Shown one piece after another: positions 1-12,634 of a stretch of 64,000 nt of DNA. A model generated the notes under the pieces. It was not told where the DNA came from. It ran no database searches and saw only the letters and a program-made list of their open reading frames with translations. The translations under genes were made by a program, and so were the position numbers. Within the stretch, counting starts at the first letter, position 1; each line of letters opens with the position of its first letter. Location of the stretch: positions 599,998,818-600,062,817 of the forward strand of contig OY728158.1 in NCBI GenBank assembly GCA_963277665.1, written 5' to 3'. This DNA comes from Viscum album. Its lineage: Eukaryota; Streptophyta; Magnoliopsida; Santalales; Viscaceae.

Positions 1-140
1 GGGAAAAAATAGTCATCCCATAATATCTCAAATCACATTGAAGTGGTGAGGCACCCCATCCATTTATGTTATATCACATTAAGAGGAAAGGAACCACATA
101 TATGTATCTTTATATAAAAACAACATGGGTTGCATGTCAT
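1..140. repeat. Remnant of ~40-bp minisatellite in copy A
   Basis: About three degenerate units contain the recurring words ATATCTCAAATCACATT, TATATCACATTAAGAGG and similar, each followed by a GGAACCAC/GGCACCCC-like block. They correspond to the larger array at 4920-5325 in copy B. The array probably continues to the left of the window. Confidence 0.5.
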
Positions 141-1869
141 CCCAAAACCATCACATATAACTATGGTTTGCCTCTCAATGACAGAAATTATTTCTTACAC
201 TACATCTATCCAAGGCTACCACTAACCAGGCCTCACTGCACTACCCCTCTAAGGGGTCAACAAAATAAAATGAATCCATAATTCTCCCATAAGTCACATA
301 ATAATCTAGACACCCCACGTGAGATACTTTATCTCTTTCCCAAATATAGGTACAATCAAAACACACATAGGGAATTTCGTCACTCAGCATTACCATAATA
401 TTATTATGGAATCATATGCCTCATAATAAATTACACTCCAACATCACTCTAGAGAGATGGAATAATACCCCTATCATTTAAAAAGCTATTATATGTTAGT
501 CTAATCACTTCATAACTATACATAAATCTTACCCAAGGAATTCCCACCTAAGTACTCACATTCTTGTGGGGGAGGAAAAGTCACCCTCTATCTAATCAAC
601 TAGATAGATGGATATATGTAAAATCATTGTTCTATCAGAACCCACTCAGGGTATTCATTCATAGTCTAACACTCTGCTCTAAAAGGAGGTGTTTAAGGTA
701 ACCCATACCGGGGCCATTATATTCCATTTATTTTATTTTTACCATTGTAGGGGTTTTTAATATCATCTCACATGTTTATGATCATTCCCTCAACCATTGG
801 TGGATGATGAACTTACTACCATTCAAGGATCCATCTTTTCTATTGAAACAATATTTATTTCATAGATGTAAATGGATGAATTTAATTTTATATAATGTTT
901 TGATCTCATAAAAGTGTAGAAACCACATATCACATTCTATATAAAAAATTCATGTACATTAGGAGATATTCAAGGGATCTTTGACCTCATTTAGAGAGTT
1001 ATTTACTTTAATGTAAACTTGGTTTACCTCATTGAATCTCATCTAATCCCATTCGATCATTATTCAGTATCATGATGCCCTAATCCCAAAAATATGATTT
1101 AATAATTCACAAAATAAATTATTTTTTTAGAAATATTTATTACATAATTAATATATAGGAATATTCATGTAATTACTCATTGGGTGATTTATGAAGTTCT
1201 AATCCTTGATAGATAGGTTGCGAATCACCCCAACATCTATTAATATATTTTGACATAATATCCTTGATTTCTCATTCAATTCATCCCTCAGTTTTCACAA
1301 AAAAATAGAGAACCCTAAATAAATTAAAGGAAGAAAAACAAGTCTTTGAATCCACACAAAACCTATAGTGATCGTCCTTACAAGATATCCTTTAGCTAAT
1401 AAATTAAAAATCTCCTATATATAAATATAATTAAACTGCAATCCAGTTGAATTGTAATCATATCCCTAGTTCGGGTCACAAAATTTAATAAATGGGAGGT
1501 GGGGAAGAAACCCTAAATGAATCACTATAGAGTGTAATCTTTACCTCAAGTCATTTCCTATATCAAATAATACTTGAATCCATTGAGAAATGATGAATAT
1601 TTCTCTATTGGAAGAATAGGGGAATGAGTGATCTATATGGTCTCATTTCATTCATATAAAATATGAGATATAAACCATTTCTCTTTAATAAGTGTTCTTA
1701 ATCCTTCATTTAATATTTGAAAATTCTAGAAACATAGTTCACTTTTCAAAAATTTGGAATAGTATGTAACCTAATTTAAATTATTATATGTTTCACCCTA
1801 GGGGTTCATATGAATAAGATATATAATATCTTACTTAAGGGGTGTTTTCCAACAATTCACGTTTTCCCC

Positions 1870-2098
1870 ACTTCATAAGTACTGTTTTTAAAACAAATAT
1901 ATTTTTTTATTTTTTTAAACCCTATATGTAATGTTTTTACTTCATAAATAATATATATGGTTCATATGTAATATATTCATCTATACATAATGTTTTCCCC
2001 TTAGTAAAAATTCCATGTATGATATTTATAGGTTATTCGTAACATATTTTTTCAACACATAATTTTTTTTATATTTGAAAAACTCCAAATGTAATAGA
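1870..2098. repeat. A+T-rich degenerate tandem array, copy A segment
   Basis: Units built around CATAATATATTT or CATATGTAATATATT recur every few tens of bases, interspersed with CCTTAGTAAAAA-type spacers. The same array is longer next to copy B (7050-7947 and 19520-19720). The units are too diverged to give an exact period by eye. Confidence 0.6.
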
Positions 2099-4440
2099 AG
2101 GCATTTACTTATTGAACATGTACACATGTTACTCACAAACAGTGATGCTTACACAAACTTGGTCACTAACTAGTTTCTTTACTAAAACACACACCTTACC
2201 TTACCACCCAAACATCCTCCTGATCATAATTACTATTAGTTATAAATTGTATTAACTTATATCAATTTCTACAAGTTGATTCCCCCATCTAGGTACTTTA
2301 TATTTACCATACATTACCTTGTTGCTTGCCTCCAAACACCATCCTCAAAACCAAAACCACCTCTTAGTTAGGTTCAATATCATTTTGTTATTTATGTCTA
2401 CAATAAATACTTAAAATAGGATCAACATGTTTCAATCACCTTTGGTCTGATCCCCACTACAGTTTCATCCCTAAACTGCTAAAGAAAAATGTTGAATAAT
2501 TCCAATAGTGCACATTAATATCTCCCAACCAACCATGCTCACCCATCCTATAAACCTGTTTTGATATTCATCATTATTTTAGGAATACCATTTTACTACA
2601 ATCCATTATAGATTTTTCCTCTCAACATAAGGAAAAAATATATCATTCTCATCAAAACCTCATGAAACCATTTTTTTACTAAACCATCTAAAAACAAATC
2701 TTCATGATCAATTTCATATGAAACTGAATTATAAATCCATTCATGTGCACGTAATTCATCTATAAATTTCTTCCTCTATAGTGAGTTATCAAAATAAGTA
2801 ATACCCAAGAGGAAATACACCTCAGTGCTACCCTACCATATTATCCAACTTGGGCTACCTTGAGCCCCATCTCAATGAGAACTGTAATTTATTTCATCCC
2901 TCCCTCTAAAACTAAACCATGATAGCAAAAAAAACTCAAGTGATTTAAATTAAAAAATTGAGGAGAATATTATTATCTTTACTTCACTCTCACTAGGGTA
3001 TCTACACCCAGAGTACATAAGGTATCCTAATTCCCATACCATATATTTTACCATCATTCCCTTGTGTCAATTGAAAACACAAGTCATCTACCCATGCATC
3101 CCATATCTAAGGGGAATCAAATTTATTGTCTAACACCTTCATTGGGTTACCCTCATATATCACATCTCATCTTGATTGTAACATGAAAATTACCTACTAC
3201 CCAATCACATTACTTGGAAAACTAATATCCCAAGCCACATCTCAAAGCACTCAAGTACCTCACCTAGTCTAAAAACTATGTTTCAAAGAGGGAACAACTC
3301 ACAATAAAACATACCCACACTCATTTTAGATATAACAAGGTATAACACATTTCAACACTAACTTTAGGGTTCTTATATACATATCATTAACCAAAATCAC
3401 ATGCCAAGTCAACAGACCATTCAAAGGAACTAATCCTCTCTTAGAATCTTCATACCAGAACTCCCCCTCAAGGACCATAGTCTCAACCCTTTACACATAA
3501 AAACATCTCCCAATGATTATTAGTATCAAGTAATCCATAGTTATATATTTTATTTAAATAAAACTCCACCATGATTTTATATGAGAAAACCTTATAGGTC
3601 ATTACCGACACATTATGTAAACAAACCTATTTATTAATCACCTATAAGGGGTTTGTCATGAAGGAACCTAGTGCATGCACCAACCCACTAGGGTTTGTTA
3701 TAAATACCTTTTATATTGGTATTGTATAGAAATAATCAAGGAGATCCCCTCTTCAAAATCTTAATGACCTATCATTAGATAAAATATATTGTGTTCCACG
3801 TAAATATAATTCCACTGAAAAGTAATCAAGGAAAATACCTTACAATTTATTATTGTCACTTTAAATACCCAATTCCTCTTTGTTTGTGTTGTTGATCACA
3901 TTTAAGAACATTAACATCATGTGATTCATATGTTACAATATTTATGCTTATACATTGGACTCTATCCAAAAGTACATCATCCAAAACCATAAATATTAAT
4001 ATAAAAGATACATATCGTATTTTAATAAGTATCCCAATGTTAATAGAGAAAATGAAGAAAAATAATCCCATATACCAATAAATAAGAAATCCCAAGATTA
4101 TAGGTGTTCACGATGCACCAATACATGGTCCATCAAAATCTCCAAAACATCAAAATTCCCTATCTAAAATATCCAAAAAATAGTAATACATGGAAAATGA
4201 TTTCATGATAGGATTTTTTAATTCCCTAGACTGAAACGAGTCATCAATGTTATGACTAGAGTATTACATGACCTCAAGTATTCCTCGCTATAAGATATTG
4301 GTTGTTAACTAATATTGAGGGTATAAAGTGAAACCATGGGGAGACTATTCCATCATATCAGAGTAAAATAATAGAGAATATATCATATAAAATCCAAAGA
4401 AAAACATTACAGTATAAACAAACAATAATCATGAATCATA
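2099..4440. other. Unassigned noncoding DNA between repeat copies A and B
   Basis: About 2.3 kb with no recognisable protein frame, RNA gene or paired repeat. Composition is somewhat less A+T-rich, with many CCCT and ACC words, like retroelement internal or untranslated DNA on the minus strand. If copies A and B are LTRs, this would be the internal region, but I see no zinc knuckle, protease or reverse transcriptase motif. The minus-strand frame at 3856-4095 (79 codons) is hydrophobic and low in complexity and is not supported as a gene. Confidence 0.5.
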
Positions 4441-4904
4441 CTATAAAAAATATATTGTTCATATAAGAACATATCCCAACTGATCACCCACTCGGTAGAT
4501 CACACACATATATATATATATAATGAAATAAAATACAGTAGGCTCTACTACCATCCTCAAGAATCACCTCATCTGGACCATTAATACCCTACTAAGATGA
4601 TTTAACCCTATTATATAATACTAGGCCTATGATCTACCTAAACATATGAATAATGAGGTTTTCTTAGGTATGAAAAGTTTTAGTGAACCACCAATAGTGA
4701 CCACAGCATAACCAGTACTACAGTGTTAGAAAAATTGATATTCTCATAAAGTAATTAAATGAAAGAAAAAAATAATAATAATATTGATCCTTTAGTTCTA
4801 CGGTGAAACCTATGATTGGCCATACCTTCTTTGACAAATGTTAGATGTTTCTGAGAATGTTACAGGAACAATAGGGGGATACATTTCTTACCCTAGAATA
4901 TCAT
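4441..4904. other. Unassigned noncoding DNA left of repeat copy B
   Basis: Apart from the CA/TA microsatellite at its start, this 460-bp stretch shows no frame, repeat partner or motif that I can support. Confidence 0.4.
4501..4522. repeat. (CA)n(TA)n microsatellite
   Basis: A run of four CA units passes directly into seven TA units. It lies in unassigned DNA just left of the minisatellite in repeat copy B. Confidence 0.9.
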
Positions 4905-4919
4905 GAATATGTAATTACA

Positions 4920-5325
4920 TATGATCACTCGGGGGGATCAACAATCGTGGATCACATCACATATACAATGGTAAAGAATAAAGGTGCATACCCTGTTGGT
5001 ATCATATCACAATGGGGGGAGAGACTCACAACATGGATATCTCATATCACATCAAGGATAAATTCAACCCATATGTATATCTCATATATCATATTAGAGG
5101 GAATAGTTCCCCACCTTGTGATGTCTCACTGAGGGAAATAACACCCAAATCATAACATCAATTGTATCTGGGGGAATAACACCATCACTATAATATCACA
5201 TCTAGTGGGATAAAACCAAACCCATAATAATTTTTATATCATTGTAATTGGAACCTTACCTATAATATCTTATATAACATCGAGTGGAGAACCCCACTAA
5301 TACATATCATTATAATAATAGAATA
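4920..5325. repeat. ~40-bp minisatellite, about 9-10 units
   Basis: Successive degenerate units of roughly 36-44 bp follow the pattern ATATCACATC, then an AGTGGGGGAATA-like block, then ACACCCATAATA. Clear unit starts fall near 5010, 5040, 5080, 5128, 5160, 5198, 5240 and 5275. The array belongs to repeat copy B and has a shorter remnant at 1-140. The 61-codon frame at 4947-5132 simply crosses these units and is not a gene. Confidence 0.6.
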
Positions 5326-7049
5326 GGTTGGCTATTCACATGAACCCATTGAAAATAAACAAGGTTGGAATATCAATCTCACAACATATAACTATCACTA
5401 AATCTATCCAATGTCATTACTAGCCTATCCTTATTGCACCACCACTCTCATGGGTTAATAAAAGTTTGATAACCCACTAAATCCCCCTAGGATACCTCAC
5501 AATTCAAATATCTTACATGAGATCCTCTATATCATGTAAAAAATTAGGGTTAAATCAAAACACTCAAGGGAATAGAGTCCCTGAACATTAGGACAATCAT
5601 GTCACAACCAAAAATGCCTCATAATAAAATCCACTTCAGAATCACTATAGAGAGATGTAATAATGACCCTCTTACTTCCCAAGTCATCTTGAGACTATCA
5701 TACAACTCCCAAACTATAAATAAATCCAAAACAAGGTATTCCAACATGAGTAATAACATAATTGTGTGGGATCAATACTCATCCAACTCCCTAGTAAAAT
5801 AGTGTTGGGGAAATAAGGTATATCAGGGTTTCAACATAACCTACTTAGGAAAATCATTCTTATTCCTATTGTCTCCTCTAAAAAGAGGTGTGAAAATAAA
5901 CCCATATAGGGTACACTAGGTTACCTTAATATCATTAATACCCCTATAGGGTCTTTTTTTCTAATATTATACATTTATTATCAAGTCCTTGACTATAAAT
6001 GGATGAGGAACTAACTACTATTAAAGGGTATATCTTGGTCATTGATAAATTTTTATGGATGTTAAGAAATACATTTTATTTTAAATAAAGGTTTGATCCC
6101 ACAAAATTTGTAGGAAAATATATCAAATGCTACATAAACAAAATTCATACACTTAGGGAGATGTTCGAGGGAATATGTACCTCATTCAGGGAGTTATTAC
6201 CTTCAAAATTACTCCCCCCACCAATGACCATCCAATCCCATTCAGCAACCGTACATAAACACGAGGCACTTATCCAATAAAAAATAGTTTAACCATTCTA
6301 AAATAAATTTATAAAACATTTCAAAACATTATTAAAAAGATAATATCTAGGGAATATTAAACTAATTACTAACTAAATGACTTCCAAATGACTAATCCAT
6401 GAGAAAAGGGGTGTGCACTACCTTCAATACATATCCATAATTTTAACACAAAATAAACCTAATTTCTCATTAAATTAATCCCCCAATTTTCACTAATATT
6501 TCTATAACCATAAATAACTTCAAGGAAAAAACATCCCTCCATTAATTCTAAAAAAAACATAGTTTGATCAGCATTTCAGGATATTATTTAGATATTCCAA
6601 GAAAAATATATTGATATAATGATGATTCCATAATGATCAGGTTGAATAGTTACACAATTTCTTATTATAGAACATAATTTAATAGTGATAACTAGAGTAT
6701 AAAACCAGTAAAGAATCAATATCAAGGATTATACATGGATTAAGATGACTACAAGATCAAACAACACTTGAACCCATTGAAAAATTATAAAGATCTCTCA
6801 ATTGTATGTTGAGGATAATCGGAGATCTATTTGGTCAAGTTCCCCTTGTATATGTTTTGAGAGATATTTCACTTCAATTTAATAAGTTTTAAATCCTTCA
6901 TTTAATATTTTTAAAATTATATAAAAACATATCACTTTTTAAAAATTTAGAAACGAATAGAACCTAATTAAAATTATCATTTGTGTCACCCTAGGGGATA
7001 ACACGCATAAGATATATAATATCATAGGTATGAGGTGTTTTCTATAAAA

Positions 7050-7947
7050 CATGTTTTTCCATTAATACATAATTTATTTAAAATATAAATAATCTTTTTA
7101 TTCTAAAAAATCTATACATAATTTTTTTACTCTATACATAATATATATAGTCCATACACAATATATTAATCTATATTAAATATTTTCCTTTATAAAAAAC
7201 TCCATATGTAATATATATGTCATTCATAACATATTTATTCAATACAAATGGTTTTACACAATGAAAAACTAAAAATGTAATATTGTATATCTTATATAAT
7301 AAAATTATCCCCATTAATAACATAATTCTTCAAAATGTAAGATATTTTTCTTATTTATGGTGTTTCCCATGGGAGTAATTTAATACATAATATATTTTAC
7401 ACATAAAATAATGTATTTGGCTTGAAAAAAATCAGTGTGTAACATATTTATATAATTTGTAACATAGTATCAATAAATTAGAAATTTACTTAATTAAATA
7501 ATCTATATATAATATATTCTCCTTAGGAAAATTTTGGTACGTAATATATATTTCTTAGGTATGATATTTTCCTTAGGAAAAATATTCACAAACAACATAT
7601 GTCAATCTATATAGAATATATTAATCATATAAAATATATTTTATTTCGAGAATGTAGAAACATAATATATTTTATCCAATGATTAACATTGTACTCATAT
7701 GTAATATATTTTACTAAAAAATCAATACACAATATATTTTAATACACATGATTTTTTCCTTAGAAATTCCTTTATACATAATATAATTAAAATGTATAAT
7801 ATAATTTCATTTTGATATTTCAAAACATTATATTTTTTTAATATATGTGAAACATAGTTCATCATATATAACATATTTCCCATAATAAAAATATAAATTA
7901 TAACATATTTTCATATGTATGGTATTTTTATAACAAACCAGGATTTT
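7050..7947. repeat. A+T-rich degenerate tandem array, main segment
   Basis: Nearly 900 bp dominated by short units such as TACATAATATATTTT and ATATGTAATATATA, with CCTTAGGAAAA spacers recurring (for example near 7510, 7560 and 7755). The homologous array in copy A is only about 230 bp. The array is cut at 7947 by the LARD-like element and resumes at 19520. Confidence 0.7.
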
Positions 7948-8450
7948 TGTACACTGACATCACATCTTTTTATGTGAATATTCATTAAATTACAAAAACA
8001 CATTCTTGAGGACCATAATTGTTTATTAATGATGGAATCATAGAACACATTCTTATATTTTCGTGAAATATATTCAACATCTCCCATTATGATATTCCCC
8101 TTTAGTACTCCTACTTATAACCTATATTTATAATGTGATGAATATAAAAATAAAAAAAGGGTGAGCTCAGATGTTCATTAAAGGTAAACATGGAAGATAT
8201 ATAATCATAAAATGAAAATAAGGGTATGAAAATAGGAGAATAAATTTTTAAGATAATAACTTTCATATAAAAGAACACATACATGTTTCACAGTATTAAT
8301 ATTTTTAGTTCATAAGACATAAAAATGAGATAATCAAAACACATGATCAATGAGAGTATAACAATGGAATAAGACTTGTAATTTGTGGCATAAATATAAG
8401 CTTAGAATATCTTATGTCAAGTATATCAACCAAGACATAAAACGTATGTT

Positions 8451-8630
8451 AGGCTTGGGAGAACCACATGTGTACCTACATTAGGATTGGGGTGACCTCC
8501 AGTCTACCTTCTAGTTTTGAGTTTAAGAATATCTCTTTTGTACCGTCTTTTTGCAGGCTTTGGATGACCTCATGTACCCTCTTGTTGTGGGCTAAGAATG
8601 ACCTACCATGTACCATTTGATCTCAGAGAA
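8451..8630 (-). repeat. U5 minisatellite of element 1, 3' LTR copy (~5 units)
   Basis: About five units of 31-42 bp share the words GGGATGACCTC, CATGTACC and CTTGTTGTGGGC. The same array is in the partner LTR at 15303-15477. It occupies the same place in the LTR, about 0.5-0.7 kb from the 3' end, as the unrelated-looking 32-bp array in element 2. Confidence 0.7.
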
Positions 8631-9862
8631 TATATATCATTACACAATGCATTGGAGTGATATAGGGGCTCGACCCATCCAACAATGAAAACCATACATA
8701 TGTGATCCGAAAAAACATAAATTATTCCTCATATCCGAAATTATGAAATGAAATGGTTTTCATAAACATTTCATCATAGAATAACTCATTGAAATATAAT
8801 TTAATTTTTAAAAAGAATATCATAAAAACATAAATCATTCAAAAAATTACTATCTATGGAATACATTTATTATATACCCCGTAAACAATGAGAAACATCC
8901 ACTAATTTTATATTTGATGGAAATTAATTTTGAAAGATATTGTTAAAACATTTATTGAGGAAAATATCATTTATTACTTAAAAAATGATTTTTAAATCAT
9001 TAAACATTTAGAAAACATTTTTCATAGATAATTATATTTAAAAAATTGAAATTAATATTAGAAAACCCATTTGGATCATCTTTTAAATCATTTTCCTTTA
9101 AAATTAATAAAAGATTATTTATAACACTTTTATAAAAATTTAGAAAACATTATTTTGAAGGAACATGTATTTCAGAATAAAGAGAGAATATAATTACATG
9201 AAACTTATAATATAATGAAAATATGTAAATTCATGATACTACATATTAATGGGTTGTATACAGACATTGTAAAATAATATAGGTGCATAACATAGCATGT
9301 ATCTCAAAGAAGGTAAATTGAGACAAAAATACCTTACTGATTTGGTAGCTTTTGAACCATAAACCACTTAAAAGAGAGATCATAAATGGATATATAAATA
9401 CCTATAAATTTAATAATATGGATCATGGAATAAATTCGTTTTAATTATACACCACACAAAATATATGAGTGTTGAATATGTCATGTACCTCCAGGATATA
9501 AAAAGTGAGATGAAATTCTCTTACATTAAGTGTTAACTTTATTTTTATATGTTAAATCCTATTATTTAATAGATATAATTTTATTATAAACATAACAAAG
9601 AACCATATTAATATTTATAATAAAATATATTTTTTACTTATCAATTTATATTACTCACTTTTTAACAATTCCATGCTAAAATTTCTGGTAATATCTGGTT
9701 TATTTTTTATAAATTTTTACTTTTCATTATTGGCCCTCATAATTAGATTATTAATTAAAAATATCAATAATTATAACCATGAAATTAATTCCATATGTAT
9801 TCATCATATATTTATTTATGGTAATTCATAAAATTTAAATGTAGAAAATAACATTTACCATT

Positions 9863-10279
9863 CATGGAGATGGTAGGTTGTACAAATGTATGAATTTTAT
9901 CTTCATTTTATTTTTGGATTAAAAGATAGAAAATTATATGATATATTATAATTAAATAGATAATTTTTATGTTTTATATATCATATATATTAATCAATTT
10001 CATCCTTATTACCACCCATGTGAAATATATATGAAAAAATAATCACATCCCATCATAGAGATGGTAAGCCATACGTATAGATGTTCGACATGAACATTTC
10101 TCAAAAGATTAGGTGGTAAAAAGGAAGATGTTATATTGTTATTAAATAAGTGTAATTATTTCATAAATATAATATATAAAAATATAACCCACCATAATTA
10201 CCACTTATAATAGATGGTGATGGAAAATGTATTGTATCACTACGTGGAGACGGTAATTCATATGTACGCACGAGCGATA
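9863..10279 (-). repeat. Triplet of ~190-bp LTR subrepeats (element 1, 3' LTR)
   Basis: Three related cores lie at 9863-9894, 10054-10089 and 10242-10279, spaced 191 and 188 bp. Each reads as GAGAYGGTA followed by a GTACGYA-like block on the plus strand. They stand out as G+C- and CpG-containing islands in very A+T-rich surroundings. Equivalent triplets occur in all four LTRs of this family. They lie downstream of the TATA box, so they would fall in the transcribed R-U5 part (inference). Confidence 0.7.
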
Positions 10280-10619
10280 CTATCACATATTTTTCGATGG
10301 GAAATGAGATTTATAGTGGCGTGTTCATAGGAAAAAAAATATTTAATAATATTTCTAATGCTAAATTTATTATTTTAAGATAGTTATCGTAGATTTGGAG
10401 GTGGTATAGAAGAGTGTAAAAAGTGATTGATCTATTTGAGTGATTATCTCTTTTCCAGAATGACTCTTTTAGATCTCCTCTAAAGGACTCTAGAGTTGGT
10501 ACTTTTAGAAGAAATAAACCTCCATAATGTATATAGGTAATTTTAAAAGATATTTTTTTGGAGTTTTTATTGATCTTTAAGGTTCAAATAGGTTAAATGA
10601 GATGAGGGAGGAGGAATAC

Positions 10620-10626
10620 TTTTATA
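10620..10626 (-). promoter_or_regulatory. Putative LTR TATA box, element 1 (3' LTR)
   Basis: Minus strand TATAAAA follows a CCTTCAT block and precedes a CCTCCTCC-rich stretch. The equivalent place in element 2 has TATAAAA at 26404-26410 and 33259-33265. In all three the first subrepeat core begins about 340-355 bp downstream. In the 5' LTR of element 1 the box is decayed (near 17475). Confidence 0.5.
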
Positions 10627-11300
10627 ATGAAGGTGATGGGCACTTTTGGGATTTATCAAAATAATAATTTATAATAAATTAAATATATATCCAAATTCCT
10701 AGAAAATGGGATGTGATTCAAAGATAATTTGGGATATGGTTTTAAACCTCTCATCCAATAGATTTTATACATGGTTATGTGTAATTTTAAACCTTATCAT
10801 TTTGATTAACACTTAGTTAACCTATTTTAATTTTAACTATGATAACAATTTTTTGATATTGAAAGGTTGAGAGTTTAACATTTAAGGTGTATATTGAAAA
10901 ATAAATGGAAAATTTATAATATTTCAGAATATAATTTATCATATTTTCCTTATTTAGGATTTTTATGACTTTTAAATAATTTCATAAAATTTTATTTACA
11001 TAAAATATCATTATTTCCAATTTTAAGACTATTCATAACATTGAATTTATGAAAATAAATACAGTAAGGTAAATTTGAACTAATTAATTTAATATAATCC
11101 AAACATGTTATAATCATATAGAAAAGTTTTATATCATCTTATTTAATTTAATTATATTTGTTTTTTTAATATTCCTTTAATGAGTTTTTCATTATTTGAA
11201 TAATTACTACGTCTCATTGTGTAATTATTTATGAAAATTAATTATCTAATAAAAATTAAAACTAAATTTCCATGATTTAGATAAAAATTTATATTTTATA

Positions 11301-11327
11301 ATATATATATGTGTGTGTGTGTGTGTT
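11301..11327. repeat. (AT)n(GT)n microsatellite in LTR
   Basis: Five AT units are followed by about eight GT units. The homologous place in the partner LTR (18177-18208) is a pure AT run, so the GT expansion or loss postdates insertion. Confidence 0.9.
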
Positions 11328-12619
11328 CTAGAATATATTTTATTTAACACCATATAAGAAATAGTATACTTATTAAACATAAGGGTGTGGCATTTTGTCA
11401 CTCTCCTTTTTCTAATAATATCCATTAATTTTCATGGAAAATTGTCCATTAAATTATTAAATTTAGAACCTTATGTTTTAATGGTCGAATAAACTTCTTC
11501 CAAAAAAATTTGGGCAAGTTTTATGGTAGTTTCCTAACATTTATCATTTTATTTTTACCCCCAATTACCATATTTACCCTTAATTGTGGTAACCAAAATT
11601 ATTAAAATTACTATTCATACCATCCAAAAATAAAAGGGAACTAGTTAATAAATTGGGAGCATATAATTTCAAATATGGATTCCATTTTTCCAAATTAAAT
11701 TCACATAATTTTCAAAAATCAATTAAAAATTAATCCCAAGTACAAGACAAAACAACTTGTTTTTAAAGTAAAGTTTTTGAAATATTTGGAATGGTTTTAT
11801 ATCCAATTTCATTTTGAAATTGATTTCAATGAACTAAATATTATTAATTGATAAAAATGGATATAATTATACTTTAAAACCAATTAAAATATAATTTTTC
11901 ACTATGAATTATTTAGATGAAAAATTTGTTTTCAATTAAAATGCAATATTTATTACTATTCATCAAAACATGAAACATAATAGAAAAATACGGGGAATTC
12001 AACCAATGTAAATTTTTATATTCTGATTTGAAATATTAATTTTATTTTTTCAAATAGGATTTATAATATTGACAAAAATTATATTTTTAACAAGTATTCA
12101 ATCAAAAAGAGGAAACCCAACCCTTTAAGAAAAATTCTTATTTTATGCGTAAATTGTATTTGTTCTTATATCATGTCTATAAAACACATGAGATGGATTT
12201 TAAAATTTATTTTTCATATATATATATTTAATATAATCCAAAAAAAATTGTTATTTTTTATTTATAGGCATAAAACACACTTATAAAAATTTAAATAATT
12301 TTTCAGAAAAAGATCCATTTAATTTCAAAAGGGTTTTACAAGTGTAAACCAGACATTATTAATTTAGTTAATCTCATTAATATACACCATTATAATGGAT
12401 AGTTAATAATTTTATTATATAAATAATCTCAATAATTCAATTTTTTAATTATTTATAACAATAAAATAATTTTTTTCTACAAACTCAATGTTTCGTGTAA
12501 CACAAGTTAAGTCAGTGTTTAATATAGTACAAGATAAACACGGGGTAGCATGAAGTGAAAGATATTAAATAAAGTATGTTAAGAAAAAATAAATTTAATA
12601 AAAATATTTGGGTCTTACA

Positions 12620-12634
12620 TTCTACACCCCTTAA
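12620..12634 (-). promoter_or_regulatory. Polypurine tract of element 1
   Basis: On the minus strand a TTAAGGGGTGTAGAA block abuts the 3' LTR start. It is the expected site for plus-strand DNA priming and shows that the element is transcribed right to left. Element 2 has a decayed version (31877-31893). Confidence 0.65.

Larger units (their letters stand above)
1..2098. repeat. Long direct repeat, copy A (cut by window start)
   Basis: This stretch is a diverged copy of about 5191-7280. The spacing between matching points stays near 5.19 kb. For example, the block around 440-470 (CACTCTAGAGAGATG) matches 5632-5665, 1560-1650 matches 6755-6840, and 1740-1850 matches 6925-7040 (both contain TCACCCTAGGGG and AAGATATATAATATC). 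Similarity fades near 2098, where this copy ends in A+T-rich array units. The pair could be the LTRs of a decayed element whose 5' part lies left of the window, or an older segmental duplication. I found no convincing TG/CA end, primer site or target duplication, so the class is left open. There is no protein-coding signal; the 71-codon frame at 66-281 looks like chance. Confidence 0.7.
4905..7947. repeat. Long direct repeat, copy B (right end split by an insertion)
   Basis: Second copy of the repeat at the window start, matching it from about 5191 to 7280. It begins with a minisatellite (4920-5325), continues through unique-looking repeat sequence, and passes into the A+T-rich array from about 7050. 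The array is interrupted at 7947/7948 by an 11.6-kb LTR element and continues at 19520-19720. Copy B is therefore older than that insertion. Confidence 0.65.
7948..12619 (-). repeat. 3' LTR of LARD-like element 1
   Basis: This 4672-bp LTR pairs with 14814-19519. Start and end were placed by aligning the pair: both copies start TTTTGTACA on the plus strand and end GGGT-TTACA. It is diverged from its partner throughout, with many small indels, which indicates an old insertion. It carries the U5 minisatellite (8451-8630), three subrepeats (9863-10279), a TATA box (10620-10626) and an (AT)n(GT)n microsatellite (11301-11327). Confidence 0.85.
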
